From Brotaphodocola faecis (lineage in GTDB: Bacteria; Bacillota; Clostridia; Lachnospirales; Lachnospiraceae), in contig NZ_JBBMFJ010000002.1 of NCBI RefSeq assembly GCF_040096075.1, positions 124,001-188,000 on the forward strand: 64,000 nt of DNA, given 5' to 3'. Shown here piece by piece: positions 1 through 7,882 of the stretch. Every line of letters begins with the position of its first letter. Position 1 is the first letter of the stretch. The position numbers and the translations under genes are program-made. Below the pieces are notes generated by a model. The model did no database searches. It had not been told where the DNA came from and saw nothing but the letters and a program-made list of their open reading frames with translations.

Positions 1-63
1 AAATAATCCTTCCAGATGCATATCTAATTATCTTCTCTTTCTTTGAAAATATATTATTAAAAT

Positions 64-196
64 GTAACTGTTCAGTAGGTCTGCGCATTCACTGCGATGA
101 CCGTATGAAAACATGGGCTTGCAGGCAAAAATCCCATTGCCGAAGGCAGTTTTCAATGGATTTTTGCCCGTAACTGTGAGGGTACTGAACAGTTAC
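64..196. repeat. Nested palindromic repeat (MITE/REP-like)
   Basis: The ends form a perfect 14-bp inverted repeat, GTAACTGTTCAGTA at 64-77 and TACTGAACAGTTAC at 183-196. Inside, 124-139 and 154-168 form a second inverted repeat (GGCAAAAATCC core) with a single bulged C. There is no reading frame within and no clear target-site duplication. The 133-bp span with two nested stems looks like a small non-autonomous mobile or REP-type element, though a structured transcript end is possible. It lies downstream of the fumarate reductase operon. Positions 197-308 hold nothing else that I recognise. Confidence 0.55.
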
Positions 197-308
197 GAAT
201 TACGGAAATGACAAAACCTGAACTTACAAAGGGTCAAAGCCGTTTACCTGATCCACTTGAACAGACATCTTTCATTTTACAGACACATCACATAGAAATT
301 ATTCATTC

Positions 309-983
309 TTATTTATATCCATTTACCCTTGCCTGAATTGTATCTAACGGCAAACTTTGGGGGCAGACTGATTTACAGGAAAGCGACTGCCCACAGTATG
401 TAAAGAAATGTTTTCGATATTCCTGTTTCATTTCATTTCTGTGACCATCCCAATCATTCTGTTCAATTGCCCGATACGCTTCTACCATTGCAGAAGCCCC
501 TGCAAATTCTTTCCCGGCCAGAAAATTAGGACAAACTTCAAGGCAGCAGCCACATTGCAGACATTGACCGGCTTTGTACTGTAGTTCCCGATCCCATAAA
601 TAATCGGAGGAATTTTTTTCACTTATCCACACTTTCATGTGTTTCATGGTATCAAAAATCGTGCTTCGATCAACGACAAGATCCTTAATAAGCGGGAATT
701 TACGAAAAGGTTCCAGTAAGATCTTTCCATGCTTTACTGTCTTCTTTAAGAACACGCTGCACGCCAGCACAGGATAACCATTCACAAGCATCGCACAGGC
801 ACCGCACTTTTTTTCCAGGCAACCACATTCCCATGCAATACGATCTGCCTTTGCCTCTTTCTGATTTGTTTCTGTCAGCCAGTCAGCGATCGACAAATTT
901 CCGTCTCCTGTATAGAGGAACTTCTGTATATATGGTTTTTCAGCTTTACTTTTTTGCCTTTTTACAGAAATTTCAATCGTCAT
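309..983 (-). CDS. frdB: Fumarate reductase/succinate dehydrogenase iron-sulfur subunit
   Basis: A 224-residue electron-transfer subunit that passes electrons between the membrane anchor and the flavoprotein of a fumarate reductase or succinate dehydrogenase. The N-terminal half has the ferredoxin-like 2Fe-2S cysteines (CGCLEKKCGAC, then a later Cys in LACSVF). The C-terminal half has CLQCGCCLEVCP and CGQSLSCKSVCP, which ligate the 4Fe-4S and 3Fe-4S clusters. The length is close to the usual 230-250. It is the last gene of the operon, 2 nt after the flavoprotein stop, with a GGGTGA ribosome site. Whether the enzyme runs as a reductase or a dehydrogenase cannot be read from sequence; an anaerobic host favours fumarate reduction. 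Confidence 0.9.
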   Translation of the reverse strand: MTIEISVKRQKSKAEKPYIQKFLYTGDGNLSIADWLTETNQKEAKADRIAWECGCLEKKCGACAMLVNGYPVLACSVFLKKTVKHGKILLEPFRKFPLIKDLVVDRSTIFDTMKHMKVWISEKNSSDYLWDRELQYKAGQCLQCGCCLEVCPNFLAGKEFAGASAMVEAYRAIEQNDWDGHRNEMKQEYRKHFFTYCGQSLSCKSVCPQSLPLDTIQARVNGYK

Positions 984-985
984 TC

Positions 986-2590
986 TTATTCACCCGCCTT
1001 CTGAAAATGAATCTGAATCTTTCCAGTGACATATTCTGCGATCGTCTGCTTCTGATATTTCTCACATTCTGCCGGATAATCACTTCTGATATGTGATCCA
1101 CGACTTTCCTTACGTTCCATTGCACACATCAACATTGCTTTTCCCAGCAGACAGCAGTCTGAAAGTGCCTGATTTTCCACTTCTTCTGCACTGCTGTCGT
1201 ATTCCCTTTCTACTTTTTCCAACAGGTTATCTATATCTGCCAGTGTTTTCTTCAGTGTTTCCTCACAGCGTACGATTCCAAGCCCGTTTTTCATAATTTC
1301 CTGTAACTGCTTCCAGTTTTCAGCATAACTGCCTGCAGCATCTGCTCTTCTGCCCACAGCATCTGGCATCGGTTTCATGTTTTCCACGATACTCTCATCT
1401 TTCATTGCCGATTTTGCAGCAACACTTCCTCCATATAATGCTCCCAGAAGTGAATTTCCACCCAGACGATTTGCACCATGATACTGACATGCACATTCCC
1501 CGGCTGCATAAAGATTCCTCATAGATGTACGATGATCTGTATCCACCCAGATACCACCCATAAAATAATGGATTCCAGGCAATACCGGAATCGGTTCTTT
1601 TCTTGGATCAAGATCAAGAAAACGGATACAGTCGTCAATAACTCCTTTTAACCTCTTTTCATATACTTCTTTATCCAGATGACTCATATCAAGATAGATT
1701 TGTTTTCCCTGTTCCATGTGCATCCATTCTTCTCTTGCAATTACATCTCTCGGCATAAGATTACCTAATTCCGGATATTTTTCTTCCATAAAATAAACCG
1801 GTTTATTATTTTCCAGAACATACAGTCTGCCGCCTTCGCCTCGTACAGCCTCTGTAATCAGCATATTTTTTCCGTGAAGTTTTACAGTCGTCGGATGATA
1901 CTGTATAAATTCTCCGTTTGCAAATCTTACCCCGGAAGCAAAAAGATTTGCTGACACAGCTCCTGTATTTCTGACAGAACCGGTAGCATTACCAAACATC
2001 CCATTCAGTCCGCCGGACGTAATCAGGACTTTTCCATAAAAATTCTTCTTTTCCTGTGTTATCGGATGAACTAATACACAACCATATGCCTGAGCACCGT
2101 CATACAGCAGTTTCAGAAATGACCATCCGGTGTAGCGTTCAATGATTTCCTCTGCTTCATATCTGCGAACCTGATCTATCAGAACATACATTAACTGTTT
2201 TCCCGTATTCGCAGCTGCAAAAAAAGTTCTTTTTACAGACTGCCCTCCAAATGCCCTGGCATCCGGTCTTTCATCTTCATTCAGCGTAAAAGACATTCCT
2301 TCCGAAAACAGTGTTTCAATGATCTGTGGTGCCGCTTCAGTCATCTGGGCCACCGCTTTTGGATCTGCTATGTATCTTCCCGCTTTCATAGTCTCTTCTG
2401 CATGAAATTTCGGTGAATCTTTTTCTGTATTGACTGCAGCATTAATACCACCTTCCGCCATTACTGACTGCGCCCGCTCCGAAGGCATATCGGATACCAG
2501 TATTGATTTTACTCCATTTTTTGCGAATTCCAGTGCTGCACTTAATCCTGCTGCACCAGTTCCTATAATAATCATTTTTTCTTCCATCAT
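986..2590 (-). CDS. frdA: Fumarate reductase/succinate dehydrogenase flavoprotein subunit
   Basis: A 534-residue catalytic subunit of the fumarate reductase/succinate dehydrogenase complex. The N-terminus has the FAD-binding Rossmann motif GTGAAGLSAA. The family substrate-site motifs HPTTV, RGEGGRLY and the Arg-bearing RDVIAREEW follow in order, and the C-terminal FAD-contacting stretch GANRLGGNSLLGALYGG is intact. It is somewhat shorter than typical enzymes (about 580). The start is the first of two adjacent ATG codons. It sits between the membrane subunit and the iron-sulfur subunit with gaps of only 4 and 2 nt, so the three are surely co-transcribed. Confidence 0.92.
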   Translation of the reverse strand: MMEEKMIIIGTGAAGLSAALEFAKNGVKSILVSDMPSERAQSVMAEGGINAAVNTEKDSPKFHAEETMKAGRYIADPKAVAQMTEAAPQIIETLFSEGMSFTLNEDERPDARAFGGQSVKRTFFAAANTGKQLMYVLIDQVRRYEAEEIIERYTGWSFLKLLYDGAQAYGCVLVHPITQEKKNFYGKVLITSGGLNGMFGNATGSVRNTGAVSANLFASGVRFANGEFIQYHPTTVKLHGKNMLITEAVRGEGGRLYVLENNKPVYFMEEKYPELGNLMPRDVIAREEWMHMEQGKQIYLDMSHLDKEVYEKRLKGVIDDCIRFLDLDPRKEPIPVLPGIHYFMGGIWVDTDHRTSMRNLYAAGECACQYHGANRLGGNSLLGALYGGSVAAKSAMKDESIVENMKPMPDAVGRRADAAGSYAENWKQLQEIMKNGLGIVRCEETLKKTLADIDNLLEKVEREYDSSAEEVENQALSDCCLLGKAMLMCAMERKESRGSHIRSDYPAECEKYQKQTIAEYVTGKIQIHFQKAGE

Positions 2591-2594
2591 TTTC

Positions 2595-3131
2595 TCACAT
2601 CTGCCACCGAATATAATAAATAACCACTGCTGCCGTAAAGAAAAGCATCATAACAGATAATACCAGCAGCCAATCAAACGTTCTTTCTTTGAATTTAACT
2701 GTTCCTTTTGCAATCAGCATAGATTTTATGCTTACAGCTAAATGGATAAAAATTGCCAGTACAAATAAAATCTGTGATAACATCCGTCCAAAAGTAAATT
2801 CTTTTAAGAAAAATCTGCCATTCACACTTGTTGTATATGCCGTTACATGAAAGGCTAGTAATAATAGAATCGCAATCCCTGATATTCTTTTTGTCCAGAA
2901 CGCTGCATTTTGTCTTAAATACCAGCGTCCGCTTGCTTTTCCACTTTTTACCGCCATAAGCGTTGATATCAATCCCATGATCCCATGAACAGCAACAGCC
3001 ATTACCAGCAGCCAGGAAAGCGGCAGAAAAGAAATCGTGCTAAGTCCCAGCAACATCAGACTTCCCATAAGAGCATGAAGCAAAAACAGTACAATGATGA
3101 CCCTTGCAAGTATATTATTCCATTTTCTCAC
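2595..3131 (-). CDS. Fumarate reductase cytochrome b-type membrane anchor
   Basis: A 178-residue hydrophobic protein with about five membrane segments. Several histidines lie in or near helices (LLHALMG, VAVHGIMG, LAFHVTA, IFIHLAV), as expected for haem ligands in SdhC/FrdC-type anchors. It would anchor the catalytic dimer at the membrane and exchange electrons with menaquinone. The start is GTG, overlapping the upstream stop by 4 nt (GTGA), with GGAGG just upstream. Sequence similarity within this family is low, so the assignment rests on hydropathy, histidines and position directly before the flavoprotein gene. Confidence 0.75.
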   Translation of the reverse strand: MRKWNNILARVIIVLFLLHALMGSLMLLGLSTISFLPLSWLLVMAVAVHGIMGLISTLMAVKSGKASGRWYLRQNAAFWTKRISGIAILLLLAFHVTAYTTSVNGRFFLKEFTFGRMLSQILFVLAIFIHLAVSIKSMLIAKGTVKFKERTFDWLLVLSVMMLFFTAAVVIYYIRWQM

Positions 3132-3613
3132 TGTGCCGCCTCCTCATTCATAAGAAACATATCAAAATGGCCTGCATGTACAAAAGACAGCATCATAATT
3201 TCACTGCATTCTTTTATCCGGACGTGATATCCCTGCGTTTTCAGATAGTCCGATATATTCCTGACTGCTTTCTGATATTCTTCATTTTCCTTATCAGACA
3301 AAAGCACGATATCATCCTCATTTCCAACAGTGGCTGTATTTTCTAATATTTTGTAGGTATTCCCTGCTGTTAGGATTATTCTTTCTGTATAATCTTCTCC
3401 TGATAAAGCGAGATCGTCTTTTGAATATCCCCACGCAGAAACAGTCTCGCTTTTTCCTTTATCACGATGTGATTTTTTTGAAGCTCCACTGATTGCATCT
3501 ATCATTGAAAAATCCGGATTATAGCTTGCATTATTAAGAAAAACAGAAATGCCTCCAGCAATAATCATCAAAACCAGCAAAACCAGCATCCGATGTTGAA
3601 TTCGTTCTTTCAT
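3128..3613 (-). CDS. Small membrane-anchored protein of unknown function
   Basis: 161 residues: one N-terminal membrane segment (about residues 9-26), then a mostly polar extracytoplasmic domain with no motif I recognise. I chose the ATG at 3613, preceded by AGGAG at good spacing, over a TTG one codon upstream. It follows the ArsR gene by about 60 nt and overlaps the anchor subunit gene by 4 nt, so it is part of the fumarate reductase operon. A role in assembling or tuning the complex is a guess from position only. The second half (residues about 70-150) reads as an alternating alpha/beta domain. Confidence 0.65.
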   Translation of the reverse strand: MKERIQHRMLVLLVLMIIAGGISVFLNNASYNPDFSMIDAISGASKKSHRDKGKSETVSAWGYSKDDLALSGEDYTERIILTAGNTYKILENTATVGNEDDIVLLSDKENEEYQKAVRNISDYLKTQGYHVRIKECSEIMMLSFVHAGHFDMFLMNEEAAQ

Positions 3614-3674
3614 CAACTATTTCTCCTGTTTAGAATTTTCAAACTGATTTTATACACAAAACCATACAGTTTCC

Positions 3675-4049
3675 TTATATTTCCTGCTCTAATATATGCA
3701 TCATGCCCTCATTAAATATAGATCTCACGTGTTCATCTGCAATAGAATAATAAACAATTCTTCCATCTTTCCGGTATTTTACAAGGTTAGACTGTTTTAA
3801 TATGCGTAATTGATGCGAGACCGAAGACTTTGTCATTCCGATTAAAGCAGAAATATCACATACACACATTTCTGCCTGCATCAATGCATAAAGAATTTTT
3901 ATTCTTGTTGAATCACTGAATATCTTAAAAGTGTCTGCCAAATCCATAAACTTTTCTTCCTCCGGCATTACCTGGCGCACGGTTTCCACAACTTTCTCAT
4001 GTATAATGTTACAATCACATTGATATGTATCTGCTTCCGTTTTGCACAT
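3675..4049 (-). CDS. ArsR/SmtB-family metalloregulator, CadC-like
   Basis: A 124-residue winged-helix repressor. The family helix-turn-helix reads CDISALIGMTKSSVSHQLRI. It has the full set of CadC-type thiol ligands: an N-terminal pair in YQCDCN plus EMCVCD at the start of the recognition region. It also has likely alpha-5 site residues, DEH and a later His in EGMMH. The family derepresses on binding Cd, Pb, Zn or As(III). Unusually, no metal efflux pump follows; the downstream genes encode a fumarate reductase. The start has AGAGGA upstream, and a perfect inverted repeat lies in the leader, so autoregulation is likely. Confidence 0.88.
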   Translation of the reverse strand: MCKTEADTYQCDCNIIHEKVVETVRQVMPEEEKFMDLADTFKIFSDSTRIKILYALMQAEMCVCDISALIGMTKSSVSHQLRILKQSNLVKYRKDGRIVYYSIADEHVRSIFNEGMMHILEQEI

Positions 4050-4070
4050 ATAAATTCCTCTTTTCTATTG

Positions 4071-4088
4071 GTTGAATAGTTGTTCAAC
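4071..4088. promoter_or_regulatory. Probable ArsR operator
   Basis: GTTGAA at 4071-4076 and TTCAAC at 4083-4088 form a perfect 6-bp inverted repeat with a 6-nt centre. It lies just downstream of the -10 box and upstream of the arsR start. Position, symmetry and similarity to SmtB/CadC-type operators support repressor binding here. Confidence 0.7.
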
Positions 4089-4097
4089 TTTTCTATT

Positions 4098-4126
4098 ATG
4101 ATATAACTTCTACCTGTCTATGTCAA
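4098..4126 (-). promoter_or_regulatory. Promoter of the arsR-frd operon
   Basis: On the minus strand, TTGACA (4121-4126) and TATCAT (4098-4103) are separated by exactly 17 nt. The predicted start site falls next to the inverted-repeat operator, a geometry that lets a bound repressor block initiation. Confidence 0.8.
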
Positions 4127-4380
4127 CACTGATTCAGTTTTTCAATCGTTTCCTTATTAATTACCTACATATCTCGTTCCTTCCTTTACTTCTCTTCTTC
4201 CATCGCTGCATTACCCATCTTTTCTTCTCGGCATTTATGTGAAAAGAACGCCATTTCGCCCGTCGCACAATTCCAAATATAAAAAGGCCGCCAGAATGAG
4301 GTGACCTTAAATTAATGAATGAAAAATAAGAACTTTATCCGAAAAAGACAAGCAATTTATATTTCGCCTAACAAAAAACT
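4127..4380. other. AT-rich intergenic stretch
   Basis: Between the arsR promoter and the bidirectional terminator I see no credible coding region, RNA gene or repeat. Composition is AT-rich with scattered short homopolymer runs. Confidence 0.5.
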
Positions 4381-4421
4381 CCACCAGAATCATAAAAACT
4401 CTGATGGATTTTTTCTTTTTT
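4374..4421. terminator. Bidirectional intrinsic terminator
   Basis: CCACCAGA at 4381-4388 pairs with TCTGATGG at 4400-4407 (one mismatch). On the plus side a run of T follows (4409-4421), and on the minus side six T follow (complement of 4374-4379). It should end the minus-strand deacetylase-MATE operon, whose last stop is at 4501. Confidence 0.7.
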
Positions 4422-4500
4422 ATTAAAGTCAAAATAAAAATGGTATGTTTTTCAGTGCCATCGCTGCAGCTCCGGGGGAATTTTGTACCTTATGAATGTT

Positions 4501-5925
4501 TCAGATGAAATGCTCTTTCCATTTTCCGCTCTTCAGTCGCCAGATACAGAGCACCATGCGGATGAAGCAGTCGATGGCGATGGCAATCCAGACACCGGTT
4601 ATGCCCATTTGCAGAGGACGGGTGGCCAGGTAGACCAGTCCGATCCGCAGCCCCCACATGCCGATGATGCTGACAAGCAGAGAGAAGCGTACATCCCCGG
4701 AACCGCGGCAGATGCCGCAGGTAATGACGAAAAAGCTGAAAAACAGTTCGGTGACTGCGGCAATGAACAGTGTCCGGGAACCCAGAGCGATGACCTGAGG
4801 GTCATTGCTGAACAGACGGATGACAGGACCGGACAGAATGGCCACCGGAATGCAGGCAGCAACGATCACGACCGAACCGATGATGCAGATGTTCCAGGCG
4901 AATTTGTCGGCCAAATCCCCACGTTTTGCCCCCAGAGACTGCCCGACCAGCGCAGTGGCGGTGTAGGAAAATCCGTAGGCGGGCAAATAAAGAAGTCCTT
5001 CTGTCTGGTTGGTCAGATAGTGAGCAGCCAGAGGAATCGTTCCCAGTGTTGAAATCATGGCGGTCAGAGCCATCTGGCCGCTGGTCAGTGTCAGGCGTTC
5101 CAGCAGAACCGGAAAGCTGATGCGCCACATCTGAAGAAACAGAGGTTTCTGGATGCGATATCGGCTGTGAAACAGCGGGATCTGAACCGGAGTGGATTTT
5201 TTTGCCAGTATGTACAGAAGAATCCCTGCCAGCAGAAACTGGGATGCGGAGGTGGAGAGGGCGGCACCTGCCGTGCCAAGTCCGGCTCCCCACATGGGAA
5301 TGGATATGCTTCCAAGGGGAATCTGGCGGACCGGATAGATCAGCAGGTAGTTGCCGATCACATTGGCGGCATTGGCCGTTAAGTTGGCAGCCAGGGGAAT
5401 CCGGGTGTTTCCAGCCGAACGGAATACGGAGGACAGAACCACGGAAAGTGCCTGGGGAATCAGTCCCAGCCCGATGATCTGCATATAACGCTGGGCATGG
5501 GGAATGACATCCTCTGCGGCTCCAAGCCAGATGGGAAGAGGATGACAGACAAGTTCCACTCCAAACATCAGCAGTCCGCCCAGAAGGACGGAGCAGGTGA
5601 TGGACTGACAGGTGATGCTGCGGATCTTTACCGGATTCCCTTCTCCTACTGCATGGGAGATCAGAAAGGAAAAGCCGGCACTGATGGCGGTGATGAATCC
5701 GTTGATCAGCCATACGGTGGAGATGTTGATGGCTACCGATGCGGTAGCCACGGCACCGATGGAACCAACCATGGCGGTATCCATCAGTGTGGCCATGCAG
5801 ATCAGAAACTGCTCCAGAATCGCCGGCCAGGCCAGTTTCATGATCGTGGCAGGAATGTGGTGCTCTGTTTCCGGTGAGAAGATGGAGTCCTGAGAGTCTC
5901 CCTGGGAGGAAACCCGGGATGTCAT
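4501..5925 (-). CDS. MATE-family multidrug/metabolite efflux protein
   Basis: A 474-residue integral membrane antiporter with about 12 hydrophobic segments in two homologous halves. The first half starts at LAWPAILEQFLICMATLMDT, the usual MATE helix 1 with the conserved MVGSIG stretch after it. MATE proteins expel cationic compounds or metabolites using Na+ or H+. The ATG overlaps the stop of the upstream hydrolase gene (ATGA), showing one operon with the two deacetylase-family genes. That arrangement suggests it exports a substrate or product of those hydrolases rather than acting as a general drug pump. This is inference; the substrate is unknown. Confidence 0.88.
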   Translation of the reverse strand: MTSRVSSQGDSQDSIFSPETEHHIPATIMKLAWPAILEQFLICMATLMDTAMVGSIGAVATASVAINISTVWLINGFITAISAGFSFLISHAVGEGNPVKIRSITCQSITCSVLLGGLLMFGVELVCHPLPIWLGAAEDVIPHAQRYMQIIGLGLIPQALSVVLSSVFRSAGNTRIPLAANLTANAANVIGNYLLIYPVRQIPLGSISIPMWGAGLGTAGAALSTSASQFLLAGILLYILAKKSTPVQIPLFHSRYRIQKPLFLQMWRISFPVLLERLTLTSGQMALTAMISTLGTIPLAAHYLTNQTEGLLYLPAYGFSYTATALVGQSLGAKRGDLADKFAWNICIIGSVVIVAACIPVAILSGPVIRLFSNDPQVIALGSRTLFIAAVTELFFSFFVITCGICRGSGDVRFSLLVSIIGMWGLRIGLVYLATRPLQMGITGVWIAIAIDCFIRMVLCIWRLKSGKWKEHFI

Positions 5926-6833
5926 AGCAGTTTCTCCCTGGCAGACACATGGGTCCGCGGATCCCAGGTTTCTGAGTGACCGGTTGGCGTTTCCTGGACT
6001 TTGGACGGGTCAGAGCCGAAGCCGTTCTGCTCCAGAATCCAGGATGCCACGGCTTTGTTGGTATCCAGCCATGCGCCGTGGGTCTTCATATATCCGATCA
6101 GGCGGCTGAGCATCTGAATCCGGCTGGCACGCCCCATGAACTGAGGGTGAAGTACAAAGTTGATCATACGTCCCTCGTCTGCCAGAGAATCAAACTCCTC
6201 TTTCCAGATTTCGTACATTTCGTCCGGTGATTTCAGTTCGTATCGTTCCGGTGCGGAATCTGTGTAAAAATCATAAGCGGTGTCATCGAAGATGGAATCC
6301 TTGGGAAGCTCTACCAGAGGAACGGTTTTACCATCAATCTGATGCAGGAACGGGCCGTCGCTGTCCCGCCAGTTAGAGCTGTAGATATATCCGTGCTCCA
6401 GAAACAGCTCCAGGCTGTAGTCATGGATCACGCCGCCCGGAGCCCGGTGTCCGGCCATTTTCTGCCCGGTCAGATCTTCGATGATCTTCTCACTGCGGTG
6501 CATGGTTGCATCTTCTTCCTCACGGGTGGTGCTGGTAAATTCTTCGTGGAGATATCCGTGGAAGCCGATCTCATGACCACGGCGGGCAATCTCCTGTACC
6601 ACCAGAGGATATTTTTCCGCAATAACACCGGGGATGAAGAAGGTGGCTTTTACCTGGTGGACATCCAGCATATCCAGAATGCGGGGGATGCCCTGCTTGG
6701 GACCGTAGGCACCGCGGGAAAGGTTGGTGATGTGATCTTCATTGCCGTCGCCCCGGGTGGTCCACATGGTTTCGGCGTCAATGTCAAATGCCAGCATTAT
6801 GGCGATTCGTTTGTTGTCAGGCCATTGTGTCAT
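5922..6833 (-). CDS. Polysaccharide deacetylase-family hydrolase (paralogue 2)
   Basis: 303 residues with the NodB-type (CE4) barrel. Visible are the metal-binding AFDIDAE near residue 16, the FHGYLHE histidines, the GHRAPGG motif and the LHPQFMGR motif near the C-terminus. This arrangement matches the PuuE/HpPgdA branch, which includes allantoinase-like and cyclic-imide hydrolases as well as cell-wall deacetylases. There is no signal peptide, so it acts in the cytoplasm, which argues against peptidoglycan as substrate. Compared with its upstream paralogue it has an extra C-terminal tail of about 35 residues rich in Thr, Ser and Pro. GGAGGTGAT precedes the ATG. Confidence 0.85.
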   Translation of the reverse strand: MTQWPDNKRIAIMLAFDIDAETMWTTRGDGNEDHITNLSRGAYGPKQGIPRILDMLDVHQVKATFFIPGVIAEKYPLVVQEIARRGHEIGFHGYLHEEFTSTTREEEDATMHRSEKIIEDLTGQKMAGHRAPGGVIHDYSLELFLEHGYIYSSNWRDSDGPFLHQIDGKTVPLVELPKDSIFDDTAYDFYTDSAPERYELKSPDEMYEIWKEEFDSLADEGRMINFVLHPQFMGRASRIQMLSRLIGYMKTHGAWLDTNKAVASWILEQNGFGSDPSKVQETPTGHSETWDPRTHVSAREKLL

Positions 6834-6834
6834 G

Positions 6835-7710
6835 TCAGATCACCTCCCTTCTCGTGTACTGATCAAGCACATACCTGGCCACTTCCTCGCAGGTAGTGAT
6901 CCAGGCACCGTGAGCCTGCATATAGGTGACCAGCTCTCCCACCATGCCGATCCGGCTGGCACGGCCGATCATCTGGGGATGAAGCTTCAAGATGAAAAGC
7001 TTGTTGCCTTCCTCGGCCAACGCATCGAATTCCTGCTTCCAGTTCTGGAAAACTTCCCGGTTGGTGTACATGGCTCGGACAGCCGGATCGCTGAAGGTGA
7101 AATAATAATAGGTAAAATCATCCATGGTAATATCACAGGGAAGTTCTACCAGCGGAAGCGTCTGTCCATCCACTTCCCACAGATAGGGCCAGTCGCAGTC
7201 TTTCATGGAAGAACTGTATAAATATTCACGTTTCTGAAGCAGCTGAGGTGTGAAAGGGTGGATGATGCTTTCCGGTCCGCGGTGTCCCAAGGGCTTCTTA
7301 CCGGTAATGTCCATCAGAGCCGCTTCACTCCGATCCAGAATGTGGCACTCTTCCTCACGGGAAATGCCGCGCCGGGACTCGTGCATATAGCCGTGGCAGG
7401 CAAGCTCATGGCCGCGCCGGTGAATCTGGCACACCGTATCCCGGTAAGTCTCTGCGACAATGCCAGGTACGAAGAAGGTGGACTTGATGCCGGTGGTGTC
7501 CAGCATATCAAGACAGCGGGACAGCCCCTCGTAGGGACCATACTGTCCACGGGAAAAGTCAGTGAAACCTATGGAAGTGCCTTTTGATTCGGCACGGGAA
7601 ATACGCAGAAATTCTGCATCATAATCAAATGTTACCATCACGGCGATCCGCTTTCCATCCGGCCAGGACAGTGCGGGACCATTGGTCTTTCCATCAATCA
7701 GATAGGACAT
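6835..7710 (-). CDS. Polysaccharide deacetylase-family hydrolase (paralogue 1)
   Basis: 291 residues, clearly homologous to the next gene: TFDYDAE, CHGYMHE, GHRGPES and LHPQMIGR occupy the same places. It belongs to the CE4/NodB superfamily, cytoplasmic PuuE-like branch, so a C-N hydrolase acting on a small amide or imide is more likely than a wall deacetylase. The start at 7710 is chosen because AAAGGAG lies 7 nt upstream; a longer frame to 7731 has no such site. It is the first gene of an operon of three, driven by a minus-strand promoter that faces an amino acid importer promoter. Confidence 0.85.
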   Translation of the reverse strand: MSYLIDGKTNGPALSWPDGKRIAVMVTFDYDAEFLRISRAESKGTSIGFTDFSRGQYGPYEGLSRCLDMLDTTGIKSTFFVPGIVAETYRDTVCQIHRRGHELACHGYMHESRRGISREEECHILDRSEAALMDITGKKPLGHRGPESIIHPFTPQLLQKREYLYSSSMKDCDWPYLWEVDGQTLPLVELPCDITMDDFTYYYFTFSDPAVRAMYTNREVFQNWKQEFDALAEEGNKLFILKLHPQMIGRASRIGMVGELVTYMQAHGAWITTCEEVARYVLDQYTRREVI

Positions 7711-7743
7711 GGAGATTCTCCTTTGTATCATTTTTTCAGTTCG

Positions 7744-7771
7744 ATTATATCATGGAGGTAAAAGAAGTCAA
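7744..7771 (-). promoter_or_regulatory. Promoter of the deacetylase-MATE operon
   Basis: Minus strand TATAAT (7744-7749) with TTGACT (7766-7771) 16 nt upstream. The -35 box lies inside the first copy of a 21-bp tandem repeat; the second copy supplies another TTGACT at 7787-7792. Confidence 0.7.
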
Positions 7772-7798
7772 GAGAGGGGTAAAAGAAGTCAAGAGAGG
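7757..7798. repeat. 21-bp perfect tandem duplication between divergent promoters
   Basis: 7757-7777 and 7778-7798 are identical 21-bp units beginning GGTAAAAGAAGTC and ending AAGAGAGG. The period is two turns of the helix, so both copies present the same face. The unit contains the -35 box of the minus-strand promoter and lies directly upstream of the plus-strand -35 box. Confidence 0.85.
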
Positions 7799-7802
7799 GG
7801 GA

Positions 7803-7831
7803 TTGCAAGTTTGTTCCTTCTATGGTATAAT
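7803..7831 (+). promoter_or_regulatory. Promoter of the amino acid ABC operon
   Basis: TTGCAA (7803-7808), 17-nt spacer, perfect TATAAT (7826-7831), about 45 nt before the substrate-binding protein start. Confidence 0.8.
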
Positions 7832-7882
7832 AATCCGCATGTTTACATGATTATACATTTTGTACTTACTGAGGAGGAAATT

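Noticed and set aside
4802..5950. Long second reading frame (about 380 codons) on the minus strand within the first MATE gene
   Set aside because: It overlaps the MATE frame completely, is rich in His, Arg, Ser and Pro without any motif, and has no ribosome site; it is a by-product of GC-rich coding DNA.
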